The notes below the pieces were generated by a model. It was not told where the DNA came from. It did not search any database and saw nothing but the letters and a program-made list of their open reading frames with translations. Of a stretch of DNA of 64,000 nucleotides, positions 45,813 to 58,618 are shown piece by piece. Origin of the DNA: Pelodera strongyloides (lineage: Eukaryota > Nematoda > Chromadorea > Rhabditida > Rhabditidae); NCBI GenBank assembly GCA_036852015.1, contig JAANDG010000422.1, forward strand, positions 62,001 to 126,000. The letters run 5' to 3'. Made by a program: the position numbers and the translations under genes. Position 1 is the stretch's first letter, and each line of letters begins with the position of its first letter.

Positions 45813-47890
45813 CTAAAATTAAAATATAAAAGACAAAATATATGTGGGTTGTTAATTTATTTAGGTCTCGCAAAAACAGGAAGCCCTCCACTCTTATAGG
45901 TAACTCCTATATATTCCAAAAGATAAAAATCAGCGGCACTTCCTTGTTTCTACTACTGAATAGACTGTTCGTAACTTGGTACGCGAAGGAAGGGAAACTA
46001 ACTCATAGAGAGCAGAGGCATCCGCCAATTGTACCAATCTTCGCTTCGTCAAACACTGATGACGGATGAAATTCATGGCAACACAACTGCAACATATATA
46101 AGTACAATGCCGATAATATTTCGAAGCATAAACACACTTATACATAAACAAAACATATAAGTTCACATCATCGGCAGCACCCACTTAGAAAGTAAAAAAA
46201 AACGCTCAAATTCTCAAAGAGCAATGTACGGATAACTGATTGGGTTTACTAGTCGACCTAAGAAATAAAATAACGAAGTAAGAAAGAAAGAAGTAGGAAA
46301 GAAAAGGAGAAGAAAACAACAACAAAACAACAACAACAAAAACATGCGAAATTCAAAACGTTTTTCTGCCTTCTATATCGTAGACTGCCTTTGAAAACAC
46401 TGCAGACTACGGTAACTGCAAAAACATCTTTACATGCAGGTGCGTTTTTCATAATTGGGCACTTGGAAATCGGAGAAAAATGTTAAACTAATGGAAAACA
46501 TTTAAAAATAATTATAGAAATACGAATAGTGAAATTCACAGGCATTCATACATGTAATGTTCCGACACAGGGTCGGATTTTGACTAATTTTAAATGGGGT
46601 CGACACGCTTGGTTAGGAGTGAGGGTCCGGAGTCTGGAGTCTGGAGGAGCATGAGATCTCAATGAGAAGAACAAACATATCCTCTTCATCGATGCTTTTC
46701 TTCATTGTGATGTTTCTGGACTTCCAATTTCAGAGTCTAGCTTAGGTATGTGTTGGGGTATCGGTGTCGAGAGAGAATGAACAAGATTTATTTTCCAAGA
46801 AACGCTATTGTTTGAGTTTGAGTTTGCAGATTTTCAACTGACAACATGAGGTACTCAATCTAATATCAATGTGACGTATAGTTTATCTTACGCACTAAAC
46901 TGTAAGCGTTGTTATTCTGCAACATATACGTTTACGAATGTGAAATCCTCTCAATTTCTTTCAGTGCGGATCAATGTTGTATGACTTTGCGAACGAAGTC
47001 GTATGATAATTAGTCTACTGTCTACATTCCCCGTCGACATCGTCGTGCTATACATTTGTGTGTTGAGAGTTTGGAATAAACTATTCGTATATCTCGTGTG
47101 CAACGCATCGCAACGGGATATAACAACAAATGTACAGCACGAGGATGTATACGGGGAATATAGACAGTAGACAGGCACGCGTGTAGATACTTCTGTAGAC
47201 CACATCCACAGGTGTAGGGCAGCCGTCGAGTCGGGTCCTCTCAGCAGGCTTGGCAGCAGGTCCTTGGCGTAGTAGTGTAGCCGCTCGTCTCCCTATAGTC
47301 TCTCGGGAACGCTTGGGAACTCTTGGGAACTTTCTAGCAACTGCAACCTTTTTGTCTACCCACATTGTGATTGCTCATTGTTCATAATTCATAATAACGT
47401 GAATCTTTTGAGATATTTTTATTCAATATTCTATCACATTCACACACAAAAAAACATATAAAACAGGAGAGTGCACCGATACAAAAAAAAAGAAATACCC
47501 TAAGTATGTGAACAAATACCGAATCGTATTATTAAGAAGTACCTGCATTGTTTTCCGACACGCGCTACGCATTGGGGAGGGGAATTGAACGAAACTAGGA
47601 CCTGTGCTAATTTGCTACTTATGATGGAACTTTAATGCTGATCCGAAAAACAATAAAACGACTGAGATGAAAAAAACCGGTAACTTTTAAAAAGGCTAAT
47701 TGACCGTAACTTATGAGAATAACCAAAACATTGAAAGGAGGAAAATTATTAGAAGATGTTGCTACAGTTGTTGAAGGAGGCGGTACTAGGATACAAAAGC
47801 TCACAGAAATCGAGGGCAGTTGTCGGTTTTTATCATTGACGGAATACGCATTGCTGAATTCTATGACAATCTCTTTAAAGTCATTAAATA
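45813..47890. other. Intergenic between ICE2-like and LIN-22-like genes
   Basis: A minus-strand segment after TGTTGCAG at about 46086 contains ATG 46076 and reads MNFIRHQCLTKRRLVQLADA. It could be the first ICE2-like exon, but its donor gives the wrong phase. Minus-strand frame 47081-47365 (MWVDKKVAVARKF) is isolated. An inverted repeat lies at 47013-47172. Otherwise nothing is supported. Confidence 0.4.
47013..47172. mobile_element. Inverted-repeat element of about 160 bp
   Basis: Arms of about 46 bp: GTCTACTGTCTACATTCCCC...TACATTTGT on the left pairs with ACAAATGTA...GGGGAATATAGACAGTAGAC on the right at roughly 85% identity. The loop is about 65 bp. No TTAA flanks, so it is distinct from the other MITEs. 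Confidence 0.6.
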
Positions 47891-47891
47891 T

Positions 47892-50207
47892 TTAACGAAA
47901 TGGGGTGGTGTTCGAATTGAGAATAGAGTATGGTAGAAAGGAGGACCTATTTCCTGGAAGAGAAGCAGACATATTAGTAGGGAGTGTTGGATTCAATGGA
48001 GATGTCAGAGAAGCAGGCAGAGATCCCAGCTGACGAGCGAGTAGGAGATTGTACTGTTGTTGGAGAGAGAAAAAGACATTAGAACGATAGAGTAGCGGAT
48101 CAACTGGGAGAGGGCAGGCAGGCACATCGAAAGGTGCTACAGTATGACCAGTATTTGTGGATGACGCCACAGAACTTGGCAACGATGACGTCATCGAGCA
48201 TTTCACACTCGGTTCCAACTGAAATACGTATATGCTTTCCCCTCCTATTCACAATTTTGTTGGTATTACTGACCATGAGAATGTCTGGCTATAATGCAGA
48301 CTGGATTGGTCCATTGTCCTGTACGTTACACGTTAACATCTCAATAGTCTCATGAAATGAATAATCGCGGCTTTATACAAAAGTGGAAAAAAAAATCAAA
48401 CTACAATAAAACATACCTTTGCCTTTTTACAAGGCACATTGCATTCTGAAGTACCTTCTGAAGATGAAGGGGATGGGACTGAACAGGATGTATCCACTGG
48501 AGAACCGTGCAAATCATCCGACGACTAAACACATTTTATTTATACATTTAGTTAGACTTGACGATTAAGACTGCACTACAATAAGAAATTAAACTATTCA
48601 GGATTGCATTCTCTCTTGTTCAATACTGATGAAACGCGGTGCGCGGCAAGAGCGTGGCGGGAAAATACCCGGCGGCAAGGGTCTGGCGAAGACTCTATGA
48701 AAGTGTGAAATCTACATCGCTGTAACATATTCCCAATGAAAAATTAAGGATGCCGAATAATTTTCGAAACCAATCATCAATCGGTAAATATGACCAACCT
48801 CGATTTTCAATTTATTTCCGTTTCTTGTTGTGTTCAGAGGGAAAGGGACGAACTCTTGACTGGATGACTTATCGCCAACTAAATTTAACGAGGAACTATT
48901 AAATATTTACACATTGTTTGACGGCAAGTGATGAGCTAGTACAGCTGAATATTAAAATGACAATTATGATGCATTGATTCTTATATTGTGCAAGATTGAG
49001 CAGTAATTCGTATAGAATTGACTAATCAGTGTTTTGCTGCAGGCGCTCAGATAAATTTAAAATAAAATTTGATTACAAAATCCTGTAGGCCATCCTATTG
49101 CGATATCTTTTAGTTATATTTATATGGCTGGTCGAGCCTCCGAGTAGTTAGGACAACCGAACAAAGTTAAAGGGTCAGGCCCATTTCAAATGACCCCTAC
49201 TTTTGATGATTCCATCTAATTCTTTATCCCAAATATAGTAGGTAACGATATTTTCCTAATTTTCAAGCGCAAAATTCACGCAGTATTCAGCAGTTTACCA
49301 TTGCCAGTCATATCCAACTATTTATCGCAGCTGCCACGCCCCTTCGCGCTAATTGGGCAATATGCTCCATTGGGTGTGGCAATTGCGATATTGGCCAATC
49401 AGCGTGAATGGGCGTGCCAACTGCGATAGATAGTTGGGTATGACTGCCCACGGTAAATTGCTGCATAGTGTGTGAATTTTGTACTTGAAAACTAGAAAAA
49501 TATTGCATCCTACTATATTTGACATGGAGAATCAGATGGACTCATCAAAAATAGGGGTCATTTGAAATGGGCCTGACCCTTTAAGATACAGTATTGCTCA
49601 CCTCGCTCCGCCAATAATTTCTTCACATAAGTGACTGTCATCTCGAGAATGTCGGCTTTTTCCCATTTTGAATGCGAAGGCGACTGCAATACATGATCAT
49701 TATTTTTCAAAATCTTCATTTTGAAAACTGAATCTACTTTGTATGGACGCTTCTGGCTAACATACACGATGTGTTTTCCATCACTGAACAGTTTTCTCGC
49801 ACTGTCATGATTGTTTTACACTCATGTAAAATTATTGAATATGACTCACATTTTGCTTCCCTTCAATCAGAATATGCTTCAATTGTGCGAGACTTTGGTT
49901 GATCCGGGCACGCCTTCTCTTTTCCATCATTGGTTTATTGGTCTGAAAAATATTTCGTAATAAAACTCCGGTGCCAGGACGACGCGGCACACTCACGACG
50001 CGTCGCGCCTTTGTTTAGTTCCTATTCCTGGATATAATCATAGGAAACTTCCGCCTTGAGTGAATTCCATGTTTTAAAACTTGAAAGCTAATCAAGCAAC
50101 ACTTGACATGAGGTTTCAGTAATTCAGTAATGTGTATAAAAGAAAAAGCGCACCCTTTTGATTGAAAGCCGTTCCTCGGCACTGAAACACTCCATTTCTG
50201 ATATCAT
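47892..50207 (-). CDS. lin-22: Hairy/E(spl)-family bHLH protein, LIN-22-like
   Basis: Exons 50154-50207 (coding part), 49850-49942, 49602-49683, 48799-48878, 48417-48524 and 47892-48218 (TAA) join in phase and encode 247 residues. The basic region and helix 1 read KPMMEKRRRARINQSLAQLK, with the proline typical of HES proteins. Helix 2 reads HSKWEKADILEMTVTYVKKL, the HES signature. After the bHLH comes a Ser/Thr-rich tail ending NSNTTPFR, with no WRPW groucho-binding motif and no clear Orange domain. HES proteins are nuclear DNA-binding repressors that dimerise through the bHLH; C. elegans LIN-22 limits neurogenesis in the lateral epidermis. ATG 50207 lies 20 bp after a TTTTCAG that may be a spliced-leader acceptor; MECFSAEE 15 bp later is an alternative start. 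The intron 48879-49601 carries a MITE. Confidence 0.85.
49167..49584. mobile_element. TTAA MITE, family C, full-length, in the LIN-22-like intron
   Basis: A 418-bp element with TTAA at both ends and termini TTAAAGGGTCAGGCCCATTT / AAATGGGCCTGACCCTTTAA. Long inner arms include CCAACTATTTATCGCAG and its complement. It ends only 17 bp from exon 49602-49683, inside the donor-side of that intron. It is the uninterrupted reference for the split copy at 32852-33638. Confidence 0.92.
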
Positions 50208-50229
50208 CTTTGTTTCTTTGTCAGAATCT

Positions 50230-51078
50230 GAAAAGAATAGTTCGATAAATTATGTCATAATTGTTTATTGACAGTATGCCGCAGAAAATAACGGGCTTGA
50301 AGTCTAGAACTCGCGATTCAAAATAATAAATAACAACAACAAACACAGTTCTTGAAAAAAGTATATTATAATTCAATTTTGGGATGAGCAACACCTCTAA
50401 TTCTTGCCGCCATTAATCAATAAATTTTTCAAAAATCAAGGGTTTAATGTTATTAATACATTTGAATAGTTCTCAATCAGCAAATTTTATTCGAAGTTAT
50501 TACCACATTTTCATGCAAAGACTACTGCACTAGATCGAAGATATCTTGTTTCAAGTTAGAAATAAAATAAAATGTTAGATCCCCTCTCTCTCTCTCTCTA
50601 TTGGAAACGAGGCAACGGGAGCTTGACGGCCCACCCATGGCAAAAGGAAATGTTGGGTATGGCTTTATGTGCAATAAGTCTTAATCTTCGTAAGTTTTCG
50701 ACGTCTGCGTTAACAATGTAGTTCGAATGTAAACCCGTCAGACCACAGACAGTTATTGTATAGATATGAGTGGGGGGACAACAGCTTATGAAAGAAGAAA
50801 GAGTTTCGGTGAAAATCGTTAGTTTTTCGCTTTTTTTCCTTCGCTTGGAGATAAGGAAGAAATAACAAGGCGGTGTAGGCGGGAGCCACACTACTACACA
50901 CTCAATTTGGACGGGAAAAGAGGGAGAATGCCCAGAATTTTTTTTATGAATAATAATAATAATAATAATAATAATTCCCTGGCCTGGGATGCGAAACTTC
51001 AACTGGTACCAGCAATAGTACCGGTACTAGCAATATGATCCCTTGTAAGAGACGCGGGAGAGAGTATGAGAGAGAGAA

Positions 51079-51123
<45 letters not shown>

Positions 51124-54050
51124 ACAGAGGTGAGAAAATCAGAGGATCACCGCCAATTACTATTTACTACAAGAAGCAAAGAAAGCCTTTTATTTTACAA
51201 CTTCAGACCTCACACTCTACCTCACTGTAAGCTCATAAATAAACAACCCAAAAGCGCGAACTGTTGCTTGGGTTCTACCGTGTATTCTCTTGTTTTCAAC
51301 ACCTTGGTATATTTAGTTTTGAAAGTTGTGTTTTGTTGAAAATAAATATCTATTTTTCTCTTTCAAGGGGTCAACGTTCATTCAACCGCTTCTGCCGGGG
51401 CTGATTCCGAATGTCGGCGAAACCCTTTTTGGTTCCTGAATAGTTCTTTTCCTGAAGAGAGTGTTGATGCGGTGATAAAGAGATACTGAGAAGGACTGTC
51501 CCCCTAAAACTGGACGATACAGTCTTATCAGTAATACTAAAGAAAGGACTGCAGCAGACCTCAAGACGGCACGCACCAATACTTTACAGTAGAAACAAGT
51601 ACCTATGTATAATGTTTGCTGTTTGCAGACATAATCAAAAAAGTATAATCTTACAATTATGTTAGTCTCATTATTTTTAATTTCTAATCAGACGGGCCTG
51701 ATACATGCTTCCACCCGGGCAAATTGTCGTTTACATTGAAGAGAGTGAAACAAAAGAGTACAATTAGAAACCATATCTTGTAAAAAGCAGCGGTGAAAAA
51801 GTTGTCTGTGATTAAACAACACACGCTTCTACTGGAAAGTTGCAGTATACGTACAGTACGTAGTAAGAGGACATCCGTTGTAGTTGTAAATGCACATGTA
51901 GTACGTGTAGACAACTACTGGAACACAACAATAATAATAATAGCGCTCCGTTCCAGTCCATACATTTGGTTGGTTGTTTAGTAGTACGGATTGTCCACTA
52001 AAACACCCTCCAATAAACAATAGAAAGACAAGTGAAACCAAAAGGAAAATGTCATTTTCATAAACAAAAAGGTGTGCAGGTTTGGGAAAGATGTGAAATG
52101 AACAAATGAAATACTATATACTGTTGGTGGAAATTATATCCTAGTACCTATGATATCTACTTTGATTTTTCTTTTTCATCGTCTCTCACGGCGTTGCGCT
52201 CTTTTTAATGAGTATAATAAATATTCAATAAATATTCAATATTCAAATAATTCTTGCAAAAGCTAATGGCATGAATTATTCAGTTGAACTTCATTTTAGT
52301 TTTTCTATACTCTAATCATCATAATTATTGCTAGATTGCATTTTGTGAAACGAGTGTTGGACAACTGAATTTACATGGATTAAATTTATATGCAAAACAT
52401 GATCCATTTTGAGCGAATGCAGCAGTATAGCATATGCTTCAGAAACCAGATGCCATGCCGCTTTGACAGAGAGTCTAGTTGTTCGGTAAGTTACCATTAC
52501 GCGGTTACCTCAGTTTCCTACCGGGTGAATAAACAACTCTATCTCTGGAAAGTAAAGTACAACTGGGAAAGTATTAGATCCGGGAATAATTTATTCTATT
52601 TACAGGGCATGCATATTAGAGAGACCAGGTTTGGTCAAAACACATAAATTAATAAAAAAACGTGTCAAAATATATCGATAAGCCTCGGAATCCATACATT
52701 CCCTACTCGTAGAGCAAAAGCATTGTTTTAAAAGTTCTGCCACCACGACGTTTATTGAGTATTATTTTAATAACGCTATAAATTGAAATAACTGTTCTGA
52801 GTTCTGACGCTCACAATAATATATACAGATGCACATAGATACAGTTCATTTTCCGCATCCTATTTTCTACACAGCGAAAACATTCATATCAAAAATTAAA
52901 GTAATAAATGAACGACCGCGTAGTTTGGTGCTCATTAAACTGCCCACGTTTCCATACAAAAAGGGCTGTTTCTAAGGTCATTTTGGACTTTTTTCTGACA
53001 AAAGAGCTGAGTTTTGATAACTCACGAAACGCGATTAGATCAAGCAATTCACGCAAAATTGGGGGCCAACCCGGGAAATATGGAATATTAATTATACTAT
53101 CATGCCCGATGTGACAAACTTGCTGCTTTCAATCAGTTAAATAGCGCACACATAATTTTGATACGTTAATCACCGTTATTGATGAGGTATAGTCGTTACT
53201 GTCAACTGTGTCTCTCAGGTTTCTCGCGCCAGCTTCTACTCTCTCTCTCTCTCTCTCTCTCTTCCCCTTTACTTCTCTATTTCTCGTAGTCCCTCTCTCT
53301 AGCTTTTCCCTGGGTGCGAAAGAAACATAATTAGGAACAAGTCACGGTGTTGTGTTGTATGCGCGTGTTAAATGGTCAGAACAAGCTGTGAAGTCGAGAG
53401 AGATATTGTCAGAGAGACATAGAGAGAGAGAAACAAAGAAACAGAGAGGGATAGAGATAGAGAGAGCGGGTCAAGTAAAACAAGTGGTCACATAATGGCA
53501 GAAGAGTAAAACTCTCAAGGTGGAAATCTCAAACTCATGTCATAAGTCGTAAGCTCAGAAAAACGAATCGATGTGCACAACGGATATAAGTTCATTCCAA
53601 CTTTAGAGAGAAATAAGGCAAACTTCCTAAGGATTGATTCCCTTACTAACTTCCCGTCGAATTTCCAGAACGGTTAGCGTTAGCAAGGCAACATCTCTCC
53701 AATTTTTCAAAAAAGCAAAACTTTGCCTCGGCTACAAAATTGATCGTCCCGACTACAGTAGTGCATACTCGGGCGAGAAAAGAAGGCGCGCGCCATAAAT
53801 TATAAAAGACGCGATAAGCGGCGCGGGAGGTCCGGCGCGCATGCCGACTTTGACGCACGACCGATGATTACTGTAGCACATTGATCATTTAGGAGGAGAA
53901 ATTGGATTTACCCTCTTTTTACGACTTTGTAGAATGGGAATAATTATTCTTATTTTCTCATTCATAGTCGACAGGTGTTCTGAACTCGTCCAATAAAAAA
54001 GATATTCAACCGCATATTTAGAACTTGAGCTGTTCTTTTTCGAAGATTTT
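50230..54050. other. Intergenic with microsatellites, no supported gene
   Basis: Contains (CT)n at 50585-50600, (TAA)n at 50952-50975, (GA)n at 51061-51122, (CT)n at 53238-53262 and GA-rich DNA at 53395-53470. Plus-strand frame 51130-51339 follows the (GA)n run but has no motif. GC-rich GGCGCGCGCC and GCGGCGCGGG words lie at 53787-53840, flanked by CTACAGTAGTGCA and ATTACTGTAGCAC, which may be another small inverted-repeat element (about 53753-53880). Confidence 0.5.
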
Positions 54051-54053
54051 GTG

Positions 54054-54218
54054 TTAAAGCCATTGTACCTAGTTTGCGAAATTTGTATATGATACACACA
54101 TCCTATGTATCCTATGCAAATCTGGTGCCCGTCCGGCAAGCTTCCGGCACCAAATTTACATAGATAGGATGTGCGTATCATATGCAAATTTCTCAAAGTA
54201 GGTACAATACTGCTTTAA
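54054..54218. mobile_element. Palindromic TTAA MITE, family G
   Basis: A 165-bp element with TTAA at both ends and arms TTAAAGCCATTGTACCTAG / CTAGGTACAATACTGC-like TTAA, plus the core ATGATACACACATCCTATGT and its complement. The centre is GTGCCCGTCCGGCAAGCTTCC. The core is related to family F at 44839-45009. Confidence 0.85.
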
Positions 54219-54499
54219 TATCACCATGCTATGTGAACTTCTAATATAGACATAGAAAATTGAAACCGCTAACGCAATTCGATGAAAGCTACAGACAAAG
54301 TACGCGCATTTGACACTTCAAACTGTTGGAACTTGTAAGGATGAAGTCAAACCAAATGTAACCTCAAATACAAATTTCTCAATAAAAACATGCTATACAT
54401 GCTGCAGCAACAATAATTAACGGTAAAAATAGCCTATTACGATACAGTAGTTGAATGTGAGGGGATACAATAGTACAGTAGTCAGACAGTGTTTATTAG

Positions 54500-55125
54500 G
54501 CATTGTGCGTGGGTACTGTCTCCCCATGTGTGTGGATTGACGTGGTTATGGGCCTTGGATACTCCCTTCCCCGCCCAGGAGCGCGCTCTTCTCTGTTTGG
54601 CAGGCCAGCGAGAGGGCGCGCGAGCCAGTTGAACTCAAACACTTTGGTAAACAGTTTTTGGGGTCAGAGACTGTGGAGAGACTGTTGGAATGACGAGCGT
54701 CAGACAGTAACTCGGGAGTATTGGAATGAGTTTGTAAACTTCTGTGAGTATGGATGACTGCGGGTCTGCCAGACTCTTTTCAGAGCAAATGCCCAGGTTG
54801 TGGGGTCAGCGCTGGACCAAATAGAGAAGAGAGAGAAGGGGAAAAGAGAGGGAGAGAGAGAAAGAGAAAAGAAAGAGAAAAAGAGAGAGAGAGAGAGCAC
54901 TCGCCAGTCCATTCAGAAGTTATTTAGAACATATTTGGACAGGGCGCGCTTTCTGAATTGGTATGTTCACGTGGGCAGCCTCCTCCGCCAGATTAACATA
55001 CAGATTGCACACTTGACATTTGATGCCCAATACAAGCAAACAATTATAGGTTTACTAAATACGAACGACTTAGGCTAAACATCATGTGGACGTAAATTTT
55101 CTGAGTCAATAAAAATAAAATAAAA
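54500..55125 (+). other. Possible retroelement 3' fragment
   Basis: A plus-strand frame ends near 54755 (RLWRDCWNDERQTV). An imperfect purine tract (about 54825-54897) follows, then a frame reading SIQKLFRTYLDRARFLNWYV to a stop near 55076. An A-rich end AATAAAATAAAA lies near 55111. The order resembles that around 18.7-20.0 kb. No domain is recognised and the two frames are separated by the purine tract. A decayed mobile element or chance are both possible. Confidence 0.25.
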
Positions 55126-56580
55126 ATGCGGTGACTGAAAGGTTTACTAATTAGTTCTACCAATCTACTATCTACATTACTTACTTCTTATATCGATCTG
55201 TTATTTTCACCGCGGCGCGAAGTCCGAAGTAGTCGAATTTACATGGGATAGTACCTCATTTCGTATGAGTACGGTTATACGAAAACGTGTGTATTTCAAC
55301 TACTAATCTACTAAAACCTATTTCCAATTTCCAACAACAGCATTGGAATATACAAACTCTAGTCAACCTTTGTTTTGCATCGAAATTGTAGGAATCGTAA
55401 AGTGTTTGCAAAAAACTCTTCTCCAATCTATGTCCATACTTTTCTTCAACTAATTTTTCAGAGAAAATAAAAGTAAATAAAAAACAAAGTCGGCTGGATT
55501 ATTTTTATTAGTCAGCGCCAGAGCGGCATGAATGAAACAATCCATAGTCTTGTCACATTCCGAACACAGAAAGAAATTAAAAAATTTGAAATTCTGAAAC
55601 AGTCAAAAATATTCTGTGTATGCCAATCGTCAGGGCGTCCTCATTCATGGGCGGGGCCACGCAAACTACTGTACTAATTTCTCATTTCCATGTCAGGCAA
55701 AACTCAAGAAGATTATTACGAAGACCTTATTGATTACCTTATTGACCTTCCGGAAGAAATAATTTTTGTGAACAATGAATCCGCAGAAAATAAAAGTAGT
55801 CAGTCCCAAAATAATTGCTCTTGCACGAAAAGTGCAGTAAGAAGAGTTTGAGTTGAGTTGGGGTAATATATTCTCGTATTTCAAAAATCGTTTCAGACGC
55901 GGACCCGGGCTCGTCCAATTTATGCCCTTCCTAATCAAAACTGATAAACGCTGTTACTCGAAATTCGATGCCCCTGGGCCTTGTTTGGTCGAAATCATCC
56001 GACGTCTCTTTATTATCACAAAGATATGCTTTCTAATCGGTTCTATAGTTTCAAGTAAGTTCCAATCACACAAAAATAACCAAGAAATAAAATATACGGA
56101 TATGGAACGCGGACACTGTTTCTTGTTCCGCGAAATGATAGGTTTCAACACGTTTATATATAAAAGGCTTTAAAAGATTATTATAGGCTGAAGTACCAGC
56201 CGTCAACTAATTAAAGTTACAAAAACAGTGTGACAGTCGAACGCATCGACGGCTCTGTAACTAGAACAGGCAATATTTGGGGATTTAAAAAAAAAACTCG
56301 GTGGTCACCCGTAACGAAACCTTTCCTTCCATCCACTAACTTTGACTATTCCTTGATTATTTGGTGTTTCGTCAGGAAAAAGCTTACTTAAGTTAGATTC
56401 TTAAAATCTTTCATAGAATCTTGTTATATGCCCTCGCAAAACAAACAGTGTCTTCCACAGTCAAGACGTAAATCAATATCCGATCCCACGTCTTTTCAGG
56501 ATCACGTCTAATATCCTTGAGGGCAATAAACTATCCTCTACAAATGGTGTGAGATTGATGAGTTTTGCATGGAATACTTA
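55126..56580. other. Intergenic, no supported gene
   Basis: Frames at 55693-55938 (minus) and 55853-56173 (plus) overlap antisense and lack splice partners and motifs. Nothing else is seen. Confidence 0.45.
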
Positions 56581-56586
56581 CATTAC

Positions 56587-56675
56587 CGGGTGGATCTTAT
56601 CATTGATGTCCATCAGATATTCGGGGTCACTTATGCAACAAGACGGAGCGGCACCATAGTAAAGGGGGAATGGAA
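56587..56675 (-). CDS. Orphan exon, unknown protein
   Basis: An 89-bp exon sits between TCTCCAG and a GTAATG donor; a stronger GTAAGT five bases further is an alternative. It reads PFPLYYGAAPSCCISDPEYL then MDINDKIHP in phase 1 to 0. The composition (PLYYGAAP, two cysteines, acidic C-terminus) looks coding. Downstream, sequence after TTTGTAG at about 56548 is open as DSLLPSRILDVILKRRGIGY, then stops, and could be the terminal exon if the acceptor is two bases later. No upstream exon was found up to 58.6 kb. Confidence 0.35.
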
Positions 56676-57979
56676 CTGGAGACATACCACACAACTAAGC
56701 GAGTTATACTCAGGAAACTACTGAAAATGCAACATTCGATTGAAATAGGGAACATCGAAAAATAGTATCAATGGGAGGATATTACAGTCGGCAAAAGGCT
56801 TCAATAATTACTGAGATGGGTATTCTTGGAACAGAGTACGCTAGCCAGGGCATAATTTATAAACCTTAGGTGGACAGTACGTAAAAATGCCCACAAATGC
56901 ACATGACATAATGAAAACAGACAGTTCCTACTGTACTTTCGTACTTTGTCTGCCCACTAATCTTTCACTTTAATTTCTGTAATTATTCAAATCCTACCAT
57001 AATCCAGGTCAGAATGCAACGGTGATCGATGGAGAGCAATTAATTAGCGGAAAACAATCTTTCCATGTTTTAGTGGCCAAGTGCGCGCGATAACCATCGA
57101 GATTTAGTGCAAAATATATTTGTGAGGCGAAGGGGAGACTCCAAACTCTCCCAAGGTAAAAAAGACTCGGGGGAACGTTATTGACACGACATTTTAGACG
57201 ATCCTTATTATCTCAAAGACAAATCGGTCCCAACAACGCACACGCAAAATACACGAGAGATTTAGATTTACTGTCGGCGATGACACCTCGGCCATTTTGG
57301 GTAGGAAAAGGCAGAGCTCATTGTTGTTGTTTAATTGGGTTTATGCAACATTCGTCGGATAAGCGTGGCGCGTAAAGAGAGGATGTCGGTGTCCAGTCAG
57401 TTCGTCTACTTGTTAGTCTAAACAAAACTAAATAGCGTATACATTAGCGCAACGAGAGCCGAGGCTTCGAAAGTTTTAATCCCGCTAGGGCATAGCTTTC
57501 ACAGTTCACGAGTAAACTGAATCCGAACAATCAAACAAACACGCTGACAGATAAATTTTTGTCCATTTCTGTCATAAGATATAGATGCAAGTGACGTAAT
57601 AAACGAATGTTGAATTTACTACCTGATTCACAACCTTGTAATCTTCTTTCCTGTTGTTACGATTGAAATTTCAATATTTTTTCGCACATAAAACATGAAC
57701 GTTATACATTTCCAATCTACGCGCGTGCTTCACAACCTCGACGGCACAATTTTTTCTCGCGTGCATGCAAGTTGGTTGTCTCAAACAAGGCAATCAGACA
57801 TACCAAAAGCACTCTAAATGAAATATTTACCAGCGATCTAAAGTTGTCTCAAGTAAAAGAACTTGTTCAAGGATTATGATACTTTAGAACACGAAATGCT
57901 TGCGAGCACTTGCTTACCTATTTTTCTAAAGTAATCTACCTCAGCTTAAATTTTTATCTCTCTCCTACTCTCATATCAT

Positions 57980-58021
<42 letters not shown>

Positions 58022-58618
58022 GAGCAGGCGCGCTACAATTTGTCGCAGATCGTCGGCTCGCGTGGGGCAGATTGATGATAGGAATCGGCCTTCTTCCCAC
58101 TTTCTTGTTACATCACTCATTTGGATACTGTAGACGAGAGATCGTTCAATCACGGAGACAACAGAGAAGAAAACGACCGCGAAATACAATGGGTTTCAGA
58201 GATGTGTCGGATCCACAGCAAGTCTCCAAAATGGATGAAGTAGAACCTGGGAGGTCTGCACGACACCTAACCCTCCTCTTCCCAGGTTCTGTCGCCAAGG
58301 GGAACTCTTTAGTAATGTGGGAGATTAGATTTGACTTTAGGTTCCCACAAAATACACTGGGAAAATGAGCAAAAGCCTTACAAACATTTTGAACGAAAGA
58401 AACCTGTCCTGTAAAAAAAGCAGTCATAGTAAAGTTTCCCTATTCGAAGTTAATATCCAATATATCAATAGCCTGTACGGGTCTACCGTTAATAATTCCA
58501 GATCAAAGAATGAAAGCAAAAGCATTCATTGGACTATTTACAATATTTTACTAAAATGAAAAATGAGCTTTATAAAATTGGCTCGCTGTAATCGATTATG
58601 TTTTGGAATCCTGATTTA
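56676..58618. other. Intergenic with (CT)n run
   Basis: A (CT)n tract lies at 57980-58012. Frames on both strands at 58072-58427 overlap each other; the plus-strand one contains a small hairpin, AGAACCTGGGAGG / CCTCTTCCCAGGTTCT. No gene is supported. Confidence 0.45.

Noticed and set aside
47081..47365. Minus-strand frame starting MWVDKKVAVARKF
   Set aside because: Part of it is the arm of an inverted repeat, and no splice partner is in phase.
55693..56173. Overlapping antisense frames of 81 and 106 codons
   Set aside because: No conserved motif, no splice partners and AT-rich composition.
58072..58427. Overlapping frames on both strands near the CT run
   Set aside because: Neither has splice partners or a motif, and each is the shadow of the other.
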